This document shows, one piece after another, positions 34,977 through 43,763 of a DNA stretch of 58,634 nucleotides. Every line of letters starts with the position of its first letter. Positions within the stretch are counted from its first letter, which is position 1. The notes below the pieces were generated by a model. That model ran no database searches and was not told the DNA's origin. It saw only the letters and a list, made by a program, of their open reading frames with translations. The position numbers and the translations under genes are program-made. This stretch comes from Ruminococcaceae bacterium P7 (GTDB lineage Bacteria; Bacillota; Clostridia; Oscillospirales; Acutalibacteraceae), in contig FMUA01000006.1 in the NCBI GenBank assembly GCA_900100595.1, forward strand, positions 1 through 58,634. Direction: 5' to 3'.

Positions 34977-35419
34977 ACCAACTCCTCATCCGTAAATCCT
35001 ACCAAGCGCCAGTCGCATTTTTGAGCGATACCCTCATGGGAGAACGTATAATAATACCGTACCTTTAACATAGTCATATTCTTTGCATCATCGGGCAAAT
35101 GATATTGACCGCCGCCGGTGGCTTGTTTTTTGGTTTCATTTTCAAACTTCATAGTTGTGTCAATATCAAGATACTGCGATTCTTCAAAACTGCCGTCAAA
35201 TTTCTTCTCATTCTCCGCATTTATCTCACGGAATTTAAAAGGCTTTCCGAGCAAATCGCGATAAGCGCGAAACTCACCGTTTTTATCAAACGCACGAAGC
35301 TCCAGAAGCTTTTCAGGTTCAGAAACTTCCGATACAAAATCAGCGTGATCTGAGAAAATAGCAAGCATATATTTGTAGCTTATATCATTTAAACGCATTA
35401 TGAGTTCATTTTCAGTCAT
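34973..35419 (-). CDS. csx19: Csx19-like small III-D protein
   Basis: A 148-residue protein. ELRAFDKNGEFRAYRDLLGKPFKFREI, the central DIDTTMKF and the C-terminal VRYYYTFSHEGIAQKCDWRLVGF fit the Csx19 pattern by eye. Position within a III-D operon supports this. Its exact role in the complex is not established. It overlaps both neighbours (8 and 4 bases). Confidence 0.65.
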   Translation of the reverse strand: MTENELIMRLNDISYKYMLAIFSDHADFVSEVSEPEKLLELRAFDKNGEFRAYRDLLGKPFKFREINAENEKKFDGSFEESQYLDIDTTMKFENETKKQATGGGQYHLPDDAKNMTMLKVRYYYTFSHEGIAQKCDWRLVGFTDEELV

Positions 35420-36632
35420 GTTTCATCGCCTCCTTTGTAAATCTCGCGATATCAGCCTTTTCTCCCGTAATGAAATTCGTAAGGTTATTATCGTTGATCT
35501 TTATGTCTGTGATTCCGAACAATCCTCTTCCGATTGAGGACAATCCGCCCACGGTTAAAAAGCCATGGTGTAAATCAGCCAGACAAACGCCGATTACAGA
35601 AATAAGTCTTTCATTGTACGGAACAGTTATGGTTAAAGACGTTTCTCCGTAGTAATAGGTGCGTTCGGTATAGAGTGCGCCACTTTTTGTCGCGCCGGAG
35701 AATCTGTCGATAGAATTTCTTGTCACGTCCTTCGGCGTTCCGCCTGAGAGAATACTCTCCGAAAACCTGATCTGCGATTTGACGGCAGTTTTCGTGATTT
35801 CATCAACATCTCCAAAAAACTCTGTTATTTCTTCATTGGTGAGTATTTGCGAGCATTTATCGCGAAATGCTCCCGCCCATGAGGATCCTGGGATTACAGG
35901 AGAATAGTCGCTCTGTGTTTTCAGAGAAAGTGTTTTGTAGTCGGGCATATCAATATCAGTGGAATACTCCCTGATGGACAATCCGCCGAGAGATCGAAGC
36001 CCAATTTGAATAACCGCTTTATCACCTATAGTATCTTTGAGAATCAGCGGCTGACGCGATGCCCATTCCACTTCCTCAAACATCTTAAAATCAAGCCAGT
36101 TATCAACATCCTTAAACACGCGCTTTTTTACCGAGAGGGTTACTCGCCCAAAGCCGCGGTTCGTTTTCGCTCCCAAGACAATTTCGCCGTTGTTCAGCGC
36201 GGCAAAAGCTGATTCAATGACGCTTTCTTGAGTACAGTCCAAAAGCTCGCAGTAGGATACAAACTCCGCGCCTGTTTCAACCACCTGACAGTCAAACTTT
36301 TTGCCTTTAACCGCGACTCTGTCTTTCAGCTTTACAAAGTCACGGTTGGTAATGTAATCCTTGCAGCCTTTGGTACATTGAGCGTCATACACACGAATTT
36401 TAGAAGGGGTTGTTTTATCACCTTCCTTTTTCGCAATTTCTCCAAACAGCTCTTCGGCTGCATCTTCGCCAAAAAAAGCTCTCAGTACTCCAGCAATACT
36501 TGTGGCAGGAATAAAGGGATTTCCGCTACTGTCAACAAATACGTCATGGTTAGTATTTTCACTCTCCCCCGACCCAACAGACAAAGGAGAGGCAAGCCTG
36601 ATTTTCAACTGATAATATACTCTTTCAAACAT
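35412..36632 (-). CDS. Tandem Cas7 (Csm3-like) double-domain RAMP
   Basis: A 406-residue protein with two Csm3-type RAMP domains. Domain 1 (1-175): PLSVGSGESENTNHDVFVD, PFIPATSIAGVLRAFFG, NRDFVKLKDRVAV and GAKTNRGFGRV. Domain 2 (about 195-385): PVIPGSSWAGAFRDKC, NSIDRFSGATKSGALYTE and GGLSSIGRGLFGI. Asp residues in the loop after strand 1 (HDVFVD; in domain 2 STDIDMPD) are candidates for the RNA-cutting site known for Csm3. The fusion would supply two backbone segments per chain. Confidence 0.88.
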   Translation of the reverse strand: MFERVYYQLKIRLASPLSVGSGESENTNHDVFVDSSGNPFIPATSIAGVLRAFFGEDAAEELFGEIAKKEGDKTTPSKIRVYDAQCTKGCKDYITNRDFVKLKDRVAVKGKKFDCQVVETGAEFVSYCELLDCTQESVIESAFAALNNGEIVLGAKTNRGFGRVTLSVKKRVFKDVDNWLDFKMFEEVEWASRQPLILKDTIGDKAVIQIGLRSLGGLSIREYSTDIDMPDYKTLSLKTQSDYSPVIPGSSWAGAFRDKCSQILTNEEITEFFGDVDEITKTAVKSQIRFSESILSGGTPKDVTRNSIDRFSGATKSGALYTERTYYYGETSLTITVPYNERLISVIGVCLADLHHGFLTVGGLSSIGRGLFGITDIKINDNNLTNFITGEKADIARFTKEAMKHD

Positions 36633-36633
36633 A

Positions 36634-38643
36634 CTATTTTTTCTCTTTTCCCTTCATCAGATATTTGCTTACGTACAGGCAATCAATCAGATACTGTCTG
36701 ATTTGCTTCCATTCCTCTTCGTTACCAACTTCTTTGCCAACAGCTTCCTTGCAGAAATGCCTTTGCGCTATACGGCGAAAGCTGTCGTTTGTTATGCTCT
36801 CCAAACGCTTGTCAAAATTATCCTCATCGCAAGCTTCCTTACACATCAGCAGTATTCGTCCGATTTGCGAAGAATTCAATAATTTTTCGCTTGAACAAAA
36901 AATATCCTGTGCTTTTTTGACAGCAAGCTCAAGCAACTCGTCACGCCGGTTGCGTTCTTCAACCAGCGCAAGAATATCACACTGCGTTTTTTCACCGTTG
37001 CTTGTTTTTGTTTCATTTACAGCGTATGAATCAGCGTTTTCAATAACCGATATCACGCCGAAGCCTTCATTTTGCTTTTCGCCAATGTATAATTTTTCGG
37101 GAAGCTCCGTATCATCTTTTACCCTTGCAATAATCGCGCTTCCGGCAGCAAAAGCGGTGATCTGCGGTTTTTTGAGATTCCATTTTGCGTTGTAGCCTGA
37201 AATGACCTTTACGGCGATTACGGTCTTGTCTGTAATGAGAGAATCCTTTTCATCAAAAATTAAATTATCTGTGTGCAATGCTTCTTTCAGATTATTCAGT
37301 AAAGCCTCTGCTTCCGCTGTAAAAACACCGCTTTCGTTTGTAAGTATAACATCGCTTTGCAAAACAAAAGCTACAACCGAATCACGCTTTGCTGTGAAGC
37401 ATTTTGTATTATCCTGTTCAATCTTTATTTTGACGTCTTTATTTTCTATAATGCGACATGCCGCGTACTGTGCAGTCTTGCTTCTTCCAAGATACAATTC
37501 TCCGTCGCTAAACAAAGGATAAAGATCTTTTAGGTATTTTCCTTTTGCGGTGATCGTTCCTCTGAAGTATTGACCACGGCAAATACAGTACTGCATATAG
37601 AGACCGCCGTCTATATCTTTTATATTATTGTGATATACTATTTTTCGTTCAGGCTCTCTATGACCGCAGTCCTTGTTGATATATCCCTTTTTCAGATTTT
37701 TATACTGCGTAATCGGTTTGCTGTCATCGCACGATTCAAGCTCTTTGCCTATTGTATTCTTAATCCCCTTATCTTTATCTTTCTTTGCCGCTTTGATTTT
37801 CGCAAGAAATCTCGGTGCAGGGTAAAACGGAGTTGCTTTTGAATCGGAAATATACAAATTTCCAAATTTCACGTTGTCAGATAAAAACAAGCTGTCAAAG
37901 TTTTCTCCGTTATATTTTGCGGCAAGCGCGCCTAAAACAGATGTTCCCGGAATGTAATCCATTGAATATGAAGAATCTGAGGCTGGCACCATCATATCAC
38001 CCTCAAGGCGAATCAAATAGCTCATTACGTATTCCGCTTCGTCGTCAAACTTACGCTTTTCAAGCTCAAATTCGGCGTAATCGTCCGTCAGAGAACATTC
38101 CACCGCACCCAGTCCGCGATTTCTGTGGTAACCAATATTTCTCAAAGCCTTGCAGATTTTTTCTATATTGTCTTTATCTTTTTCATTAAAGCTGACCGGC
38201 GCGTAGAAGCACATCGGTTTATCACTGCCCGGATAGTTTTTCTTCACCACGCGAACAAACCGCAAGGTGCCGTCTTTTGCTGTATTTGTATCGTTGTCAA
38301 TTGCCGTTTCCTGTCGAGTATAACAAAACAAATCCGTTACCTTGCTGTGGAAAATCTCGTTTGCTCTGAGTGAATCAACCGTATCGGAATAGTCCTTGAT
38401 AACAGCATTGCCAATCTTCAAAGAGCCTGATTCACTATTTCCGCTAATGCCAAAAATATTATTTACGCTTGTAATCCCGATCATTTCGGCAACCTCACGC
38501 ATACATCCCTTTAATCTGCGCGAGGGTATATAAGGCAGTCCGTATTCATCGAGAGCGGTATCCAAATTTATATTGGCCGCATAGTGCTTGCCCACGCTTG
38601 CACAAAGGTCGGATTTAAGCTCTATTTTCATCAGCTTTCGCAT
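36634..38643 (-). CDS. csx10: Csx10 (III-D RAMP)
   Basis: A 669-residue Csx10-type RAMP. LPYIPSRRLKGCMREVAEMIG near residue 35, GYHRNRGLGAVECSL near 185, DYIPGTSVLGALAAKYNG near 230 and LYLGRSKTAQYAACR near 390 are the glycine-rich RAMP signatures. The C-terminal 130 residues form a helical region. Csx10 defines III-D and is thought to occupy the Cas5-like position at the crRNA 5' handle. Start 38643 is preferred because AAAGGAGAG precedes it. It overlaps cas10 by 29 bases. Confidence 0.88.
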   Translation of the reverse strand: MRKLMKIELKSDLCASVGKHYAANINLDTALDEYGLPYIPSRRLKGCMREVAEMIGITSVNNIFGISGNSESGSLKIGNAVIKDYSDTVDSLRANEIFHSKVTDLFCYTRQETAIDNDTNTAKDGTLRFVRVVKKNYPGSDKPMCFYAPVSFNEKDKDNIEKICKALRNIGYHRNRGLGAVECSLTDDYAEFELEKRKFDDEAEYVMSYLIRLEGDMMVPASDSSYSMDYIPGTSVLGALAAKYNGENFDSLFLSDNVKFGNLYISDSKATPFYPAPRFLAKIKAAKKDKDKGIKNTIGKELESCDDSKPITQYKNLKKGYINKDCGHREPERKIVYHNNIKDIDGGLYMQYCICRGQYFRGTITAKGKYLKDLYPLFSDGELYLGRSKTAQYAACRIIENKDVKIKIEQDNTKCFTAKRDSVVAFVLQSDVILTNESGVFTAEAEALLNNLKEALHTDNLIFDEKDSLITDKTVIAVKVISGYNAKWNLKKPQITAFAAGSAIIARVKDDTELPEKLYIGEKQNEGFGVISVIENADSYAVNETKTSNGEKTQCDILALVEERNRRDELLELAVKKAQDIFCSSEKLLNSSQIGRILLMCKEACDEDNFDKRLESITNDSFRRIAQRHFCKEAVGKEVGNEEEWKQIRQYLIDCLYVSKYLMKGKEKK

Positions 38644-40042
38644 CAGAATCACTCTCCTTTTCAAACCATAAATCATAAAACTCTGACATATCGTAAATTA
38701 TTTTCATTTCTTCTTCGGGTTTAATGTATTCTTTATCTGTTTCTAATGATTCAACTGTTTCAACTGTTTTGAGATAGTCCTCGCCTTCCAAATAACTGTT
38801 GACGCGCTCTGCTTCAAATAAGTATTCCGAAAAACCAAGCTGAGCGGCGTCGCCGAGAGCCTTGACGTTGCTTCTGCCGGCATTTTGCAGGAGAGGCATA
38901 TACTTTCTAAATTTCTCTTTTGCGTCCTCGTAGCTATATGGTCTTGCGGTTATATACTGTTCTCGGTTTCTAAGCGTCTTAAAATCTGCAGTAACTCCTG
39001 CGTGGCAGTAGTAAAAATCGAGATAATTTCCGTTATTATCATGTGCTCTTTCTTTCGCGCTTTCGCAAGCCGCCTCGGCTATCTCGTAAGCGACTGTAAA
39101 CGGTGCTTTCGCGTGAAATACGGCGATTCCGGCACAAGCATAGTTTTTCTCGTCTTCGGGCAAATACTTATTTGCTTCGATGAGCCGATCAAAATAAGCT
39201 TCCGTCAGTCTAAGCGCAATCTTTGCGTCACAAATAATGGTGATTTCATCGCCACCGCCGATTACCTGACGAAAGCCCTTGTTTTCGGAACCGGTAATAA
39301 TACCTTTTATTTTGTTTAATGGTTCTGTAACAAAAGCTTTGTTTACATTTTCGGAGAAAAGTCTAAGTTTTTTAACTCCTTCGTTATAGTCTGAGCTTGA
39401 ACAATTCAACAACCTTTTACCCATTGAGTTTCCGTCAATATAAATGACCGCCGCCCAACCATCAAAATCATCAAGATTAAAATCCGTTTTATCCACTGAT
39501 TTATATGCATTTTGCTTGCATAAACGGTCGGCGGACAGCGATATATCAATGGTTGTGTCCTTATACACTACCGGTAAAAATGTCATCGGGTCAATCTGCG
39601 TCATCGGCGTTACAGCCGTCAAATCATAAGATGGATGAAGATTTTTGTTGATACGGTTTTTTCGGTAAAGATTACATCTGTCTTGCTTAAAATCTCCCGT
39701 AAACGGAACACAGCAGGCAATCATTCGCAAAGTCGGAATATTCTTCAAGAGATATACGGAAGTGATCCGATTAAATTCCACATATTTATCCTTATTCTGA
39801 AATAAAACCATCAAGCTTCCGCCGCCGTCATAAAGCACCTGACCGTCTGCAGTGAAATTATTAATATCAAATTCGGATTTGGTATCATAAATAATATTTA
39901 ACTTGTTTGCAATCTTAACAAATTTCCGATATAGATTTGTAAGTATCTCAGAAGCTCCCGAAATCTCCTTTATTTTTGAAGTTCTGTAGATAAACTCCTG
40001 CTTTGACGCAAAATCATACAGAGCCAGCACTTTTTGTTCCAT
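38615..40042 (-). CDS. cas10: Cas10 large subunit, HD domain absent
   Basis: A 475-residue Cas10. It begins directly with the first palm (ALYDFASKQEFIYRTSKIKEISGASEIL), with no N-terminal HD nuclease. Palm motifs are VIYIDGNSMGKRLL near residue 200 and IGGGDEITIICDA near 257, where GGDE stands in place of the usual GGDD. The C-terminal helical D4-like domain ends about 475. Cyclic oligoadenylate synthesis is possible but uncertain given the Glu. Start 40042 is supported by GGAGA and lack of a site for the upstream ATG. It is the first gene of the five-gene effector operon. Confidence 0.92.
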   Translation of the reverse strand: MEQKVLALYDFASKQEFIYRTSKIKEISGASEILTNLYRKFVKIANKLNIIYDTKSEFDINNFTADGQVLYDGGGSLMVLFQNKDKYVEFNRITSVYLLKNIPTLRMIACCVPFTGDFKQDRCNLYRKNRINKNLHPSYDLTAVTPMTQIDPMTFLPVVYKDTTIDISLSADRLCKQNAYKSVDKTDFNLDDFDGWAAVIYIDGNSMGKRLLNCSSSDYNEGVKKLRLFSENVNKAFVTEPLNKIKGIITGSENKGFRQVIGGGDEITIICDAKIALRLTEAYFDRLIEANKYLPEDEKNYACAGIAVFHAKAPFTVAYEIAEAACESAKERAHDNNGNYLDFYYCHAGVTADFKTLRNREQYITARPYSYEDAKEKFRKYMPLLQNAGRSNVKALGDAAQLGFSEYLFEAERVNSYLEGEDYLKTVETVESLETDKEYIKPEEEMKIIYDMSEFYDLWFEKESDSDAKADENRA

Positions 40043-40068
40043 TTTATTTCTCCTTTTTCTTGCTGCTA

Positions 40069-40097
40069 TTGAAAGCAACAATTTGATATGTTATAAT
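40069..40097 (+). promoter_or_regulatory. Promoter of cas6 operon
   Basis: TTGAAA and TATAAT separated by 17 bases. The predicted start (about 40104) is only some 7 bases before the cas6 ATG at 40111, so the mRNA leader would be very short. Confidence 0.7.
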
Positions 40098-40110
40098 GAT
40101 TACGGTGAGA

Positions 40111-40821
40111 ATGATGCAGATTTTGTTACAGCTACAACCCGACCGTCCTTTATGCGTACCGTTCAATTATCAATATCAGGTTCAAAGTGCGATTTACTCA
40201 AAGCTTTCTGAAATTGACTGTTCCGATTTCTGGCATGATATTGGATTTGGCGAAACAAGAAAATTCAAGGCGTTTACTTTTGGCCCGCTCAAAGGGAGAT
40301 ATACTGTCAGCAATAATAAAATATTCTTTGATAATAAAGTGTCACTGGAATTAAGAAGCCCGGTATTCTCTTTCTGCGACGATATGCAAAGAACACTTGA
40401 GCTTAATCCGCAGATACGGTTGTTTGACACAAGCCTCACGGTTGCAAACGCTTCTGTTGCCAATCTGCACATCAATCGTTCCTCTGTAGTTTTCAAAACA
40501 GAATCTCCGGTGCTTGTTTATCAAAATACCGAACCGGGCAAAACCAGATATTTTACGCCGGATGAAGAAGAGTTTTATATCGGAATATGCAATAATTTTG
40601 AAAGAAAATTTGAAGCGGTTTTCAATACTCCTGCCGAGCGAATACAAATCCGTCCGGCAGGCTCATTCAAAAAGGTAGTCACCCGATACAAAGCAACGTG
40701 GCTGACTGCATATCAAGGCGTATTTGAGGTCAAGGCTTCGCCAAAAAGCCTGGAATTCCTATACAATTCCGGAATGGGAGCCAAAAATCCACAAGGGTTT
40801 GGTTTTATAAGACTATTGTAG
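40111..40821 (+). CDS. cas6: Cas6 crRNA-processing endoribonuclease
   Basis: A 236-residue Cas6 with two ferredoxin-like halves. The N-terminal part has VPFNYQYQVQSAIYSKL and FTFGPLKGRYTV, and the C-terminus carries the glycine-rich loop GMGAKNPQGFGFIRLL. It cuts repeat RNA of all four arrays. ATG 40111 is preferred over 40096 because 40096 overlaps the -10 box. It is divergent from cas10 and co-directional with the DUF6602 and SIR2 genes (gaps of 87 and 45 bases). Confidence 0.9.
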   Translation: MMQILLQLQPDRPLCVPFNYQYQVQSAIYSKLSEIDCSDFWHDIGFGETRKFKAFTFGPLKGRYTVSNNKIFFDNKVSLELRSPVFSFCDDMQRTLELNPQIRLFDTSLTVANASVANLHINRSSVVFKTESPVLVYQNTEPGKTRYFTPDEEEFYIGICNNFERKFEAVFNTPAERIQIRPAGSFKKVVTRYKATWLTAYQGVFEVKASPKSLEFLYNSGMGAKNPQGFGFIRLL

Positions 40822-40908
40822 CACTAAACATGTAGATTTTCAACAAATATTACTAAGATTTCCCAAATATTTGTAAAATTTGAAAAAGGCAGGAAAGAAG
40901 GTAATCAA

Positions 40909-41682
40909 ATGGGAAAAATTGATTTATCAGAAATGTACAAAGACATACAAGAAGAGATGATCGCCTCGCTAAACCTATCGTCTCCGATTCCGCATCCGAC
41001 AATGAAAGGAGACGCCACAGAGTACGACTGGATCAATTTCTTTTCAAAATATCTTCCGAAAAGATATTCCGTCGACAAAGGCATCATCATAGATTCAAAC
41101 GGAGATACAAGCGATCAAATTGACATTATCATTTATGATACCCAATACTCATATTTTGTTTTCAATAAGAGCAACGAAAACAATAAAACAGTTATAATCC
41201 CTGCGGAAAGTGTATATGCGATTTTTGAAGTCAAACCGATGCTAAACAAGGCTAACATGAAATACGCAGAGAAAAAGGCGGCAAGCGTCAGAAAATTATA
41301 CAGAACATCAGTTCCCATTAGACACGCGGGAGGTTATTATCCCCCAAAAGAATTGCATGAGATATTAGCCGGATTGCTTACAACTAAATTCGACTGGAGT
41401 TCTCCGATTCAAGATAATGTAATAAAAAAACTAAACGAAGAAAGCCATTATAAACGGCTTGATTTAGTTTGTTCAATTGACAGATGTACTGTATCGGTAA
41501 ATACCAATACATTTATTAAAGATTATAACAAAAAAGAAAAATACGATATCGAGTTTTGTGAAGCGGAACACTCATTAATCTTTTTGTTAATTAGCTTGCT
41601 AAAAAAACTTCAAGATATTGGCACTGCGCCCGCGATAGATTTTGAAGCTTTCAAAAAACCGATAGAAACAAATAAAGTCTAG
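40909..41682 (+). CDS. DUF6602-type putative PD-(D/E)xK nuclease
   Basis: A 257-residue protein matching DUF6602 by pattern. It has SDQIDIIIYDTQYSY near residue 67 and VIPAESVYAIFEVKPML near 100. The D...ExK arrangement (QIDIIIYD ... FEVK) is the active-site layout of restriction-like nucleases. It starts behind GAAGG, 87 bases after cas6, and before the SIR2 gene. No CARF or other ligand-sensing domain is visible. Its membership in a CRISPR operon suggests a defence effector, but no function is known to me. Confidence 0.65.
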   Translation: MGKIDLSEMYKDIQEEMIASLNLSSPIPHPTMKGDATEYDWINFFSKYLPKRYSVDKGIIIDSNGDTSDQIDIIIYDTQYSYFVFNKSNENNKTVIIPAESVYAIFEVKPMLNKANMKYAEKKAASVRKLYRTSVPIRHAGGYYPPKELHEILAGLLTTKFDWSSPIQDNVIKKLNEESHYKRLDLVCSIDRCTVSVNTNTFIKDYNKKEKYDIEFCEAEHSLIFLLISLLKKLQDIGTAPAIDFEAFKKPIETNKV

Positions 41683-41727
41683 TTCACATAATCCGCCATA
41701 CAAGCTGATATCAAAAGGAATTTTACG

Positions 41728-42744
41728 ATGAAAAAGAAACCGGTATTTTCGTTTAATATCAACAGCTCTTGCCGTCCACAGGTTTTGCTGATCGGAAACG
41801 GTCTGGAACGAGGATGTGCGCCAACAATCCCTGACCCGAAAGGTGTTACGGAGCAGTTATCATGGGACGAACTTGTTGCCGCAATCAGTGTTGATGGCTG
41901 TGTTCAATTATCAAAGGAAGAAAAAAACGAGCTGCCGTTTCCGCTGATGTATTCCCTACTTTCCGTGCCGAATCCGGCACCCGTAAGCTTAACCAAAAAT
42001 ATGCTTGAGGAAGAGGAAAACCGCCTGAAAGCCGCAATGAACAAGCTTTCTCAGAGCAGTAATTGGAGGCTTGACGCGTTGAAATCACTTGGAGCTGACC
42101 ATATACTGACCACTAATTACAGCTATGGTCTTGAACAGTCATTCTTTCCGGGAAAGGATTTTTTTAATTCAAAAACCAGAAGCTACAGCCGCTTTAACCT
42201 GAATCCGGAAATCAAAGACGGAAAACCTGTGCGAGAGATAAACTACCGTATGCACACAGGTTATCTTGCGCAGAACCAAGACGGAAGCAAGGTGGGGCTG
42301 TGGCACATTCACGGCGAGTGTTCGGTATCGCGCAGTGTAGTATTAGGTCATGACAGATACGGACGTTTGCTCAGCCGTATAGAAAAGCTGTGCGATTCTC
42401 AAAACTATTTTGCTGTTTCAAAGAAGCCCGAGAACGTTTTCATTCATTCGTGGCCGGAGTTGTTTTTGTACGGAGATATCTACATAGTCGGCTTTGGGTT
42501 TCACCACAGCGAGTATGATCTGTGGTGGCTGATGAAACGCAAGCAAAGAGAAAGAATGGGCACAGGTCGCGTATATTTCTATGAACAGCCAAACGAAAAG
42601 AGCCCGATTCAAAAAATGATGCGCGCCCACGGAGCGGAGCTTCCCAACGTAGGCGCGGCGTTAAATGATTATGACGACTTTTACAAAAAAACCTTTGATG
42701 ATATTGCTAAAAGAATCCGCCTCAACAAAGCACAAAAACTGTGA
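41728..42744 (+). CDS. SIR2-like putative NADase
   Basis: A 338-residue SIR2_2-type protein. Motifs in order: QVLLIGNGLERGC (nucleotide loop, residue 20), SWDELVAAI, ADHILTTNYSYGLEQ (catalytic-loop Asn), LWHIHGECSVSRSVVLGHD (catalytic His) and DIYIVGFGFHHSEYD. SIR2 domains of this class deplete NAD in several phage-defence systems (Thoeris ThsA, prokaryotic Argonaute partners, DSR). No sensor domain is fused. It is last in the cas6 operon, with a terminator after it, so it is a candidate abortive-infection effector for the III-D complex. Confidence 0.82.
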   Translation: MKKKPVFSFNINSSCRPQVLLIGNGLERGCAPTIPDPKGVTEQLSWDELVAAISVDGCVQLSKEEKNELPFPLMYSLLSVPNPAPVSLTKNMLEEEENRLKAAMNKLSQSSNWRLDALKSLGADHILTTNYSYGLEQSFFPGKDFFNSKTRSYSRFNLNPEIKDGKPVREINYRMHTGYLAQNQDGSKVGLWHIHGECSVSRSVVLGHDRYGRLLSRIEKLCDSQNYFAVSKKPENVFIHSWPELFLYGDIYIVGFGFHHSEYDLWWLMKRKQRERMGTGRVYFYEQPNEKSPIQKMMRAHGAELPNVGAALNDYDDFYKKTFDDIAKRIRLNKAQKL

Positions 42745-42754
42745 TACAACATTT

Positions 42755-42790
42755 AATCCCTCCCAATCAAAAAGATCAGGAGGGATTTTA
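42755..42790. terminator. Terminator of cas6-SIR2 operon
   Basis: AATCCCTCC pairs with GGAGGGATT, followed by TTAAAATT. Confidence 0.75.
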
Positions 42791-42862
42791 AAATTATCCT
42801 AACTCATCAATAAGATAAGCAAGATATCACGGAATTATTCAGAAGTCAATAGGTTTAAAAAC

Positions 42863-42900
42863 TATCCGCAGCGACTCGAAACAGTCCGCTGCGGATATTT
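42863..42900 (-). terminator. Terminator at the distal end of array 3
   Basis: TATCCGCAGC/GCTGCGGATA stem with GTTTTT on the minus-strand side, close kin of the hairpin at 27364. Confidence 0.8.
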
Positions 42901-42904
42901 GCTT

Positions 42905-43320
42905 TTGTCAATCCCCTATGGGAAAGGTAAAGCGGAAGAGATTATACGTAGATTTTGGCAACTCAATGCGTATCAATCCCCTATGGGAAAGGTAAAGCTT
43001 TTATTAGATGAAAATAAAAATGCAGACCTTTTTGTCAGGTATCAATCCCCTATGGGAAAGGTAAAGGTCATAGTGCGCTACTCTTGCGCTTCCTCGTCTG
43101 AAAGTATCAATCCCCTATGGGAAAGGTAAAGCTGCAAGACTATAATTATCCAAGTACTAGAGAGCTCGTATCAATCCCCTATGGGAAAGGTAAAGGGAAA
43201 GTCTTCTCAGAGCAGTAAACTAAGCTTAATGTATCAATCCCCTATGGGAAAGGTAAAGTGGCTAAGTAGCTGTTTGTTATACTTGAGAAAAAGTATCAAT
43301 CCCCTATGGGAAAGGTAAAG
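42905..43320 (-). CRISPR. CRISPR array 3 (7 repeats, 6 spacers)
   Basis: 28-bp repeats at 42905 (partly decayed), 42970, 43039, 43104, 43168, 43231 and 43293. All carry the GGGGATTG form in the transcribed orientation. The leader is on the right. Confidence 0.97.
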
Positions 43321-43344
43321 AACAACAAATTGTGTTGTGATTTT

Positions 43345-43373
43345 ATTATAATACATAGATATAGATTTGTCAA
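43345..43373 (-). promoter_or_regulatory. Leader promoter of array 3
   Basis: Minus strand TTGACA, 17 bases, TATAAT, 25 bases from the first repeat. Confidence 0.9.
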
Positions 43374-43478
43374 GAAAAAAATTAAGGAAATGATTCAAAA
43401 GCATTCGCTGATATTAGTTATTCCGAAACGTTTTTTGCCGGCAAACCCTCATAAACAACGTCAAAATATATTTTCAAC

Positions 43479-43493
43479 CCATAGGTTAACTAA
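43479..43493. repeat. Module 2 left inverted repeat
   Basis: CCATAGGTTAACTAA, identical to module 1 left. Confidence 0.75.
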
Positions 43494-43499
43494 ATCCGC

Positions 43500-43763
43500 T
43501 TACATCACCTTCATGTCACTTATCATGCTGAATCCCAATTCGTCTTTCGTGACATTGCGGTAATAGGGCACCTTGTACACGCACAGAGAATCCTCGTCGG
43601 GGTTTATCACGCGCTCCAGCTCCTGTTCCAGTAAATCAAGCTGCCTTTCCGTCAGATACCCCTCAAAAACGGATTTCTGAACATGATATAAATATTTCTT
43701 ACATATTTTCCTCGTTTTGCTTTGGCGCTTTTGCCGGACGTCGTATGTCAGTATCACAAACAT
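43500..43763 (-). CDS. cas2: Cas2 (module 2)
   Basis: An 87-residue Cas2 differing from the module 1 protein at only a few positions (for example QSK for HSK near residue 13, DLLEQELERV for NLLEQELENV, MISDM for MASDM). It has the same one-base overlap with RT-cas1. Both copies look intact. Confidence 0.95.
   Translation of the reverse strand: MFVILTYDVRQKRQSKTRKICKKYLYHVQKSVFEGYLTERQLDLLEQELERVINPDEDSLCVYKVPYYRNVTKDELGFSMISDMKVM

Noticed and set aside
42049..42063. 15-base identity between an array 3 spacer (43196-43230) and the SIR2 gene (TTCTCAGAGCAGTAA)
   Set aside because: Only 15 of 35 bases match, with mismatches on both sides. Chance similarity is more likely than a self-targeting spacer.
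42899..43129. Open frame across array 3
   Set aside because: It reads through CRISPR repeats and spacers (repeated YQSPMGKVK), so it is not a gene.
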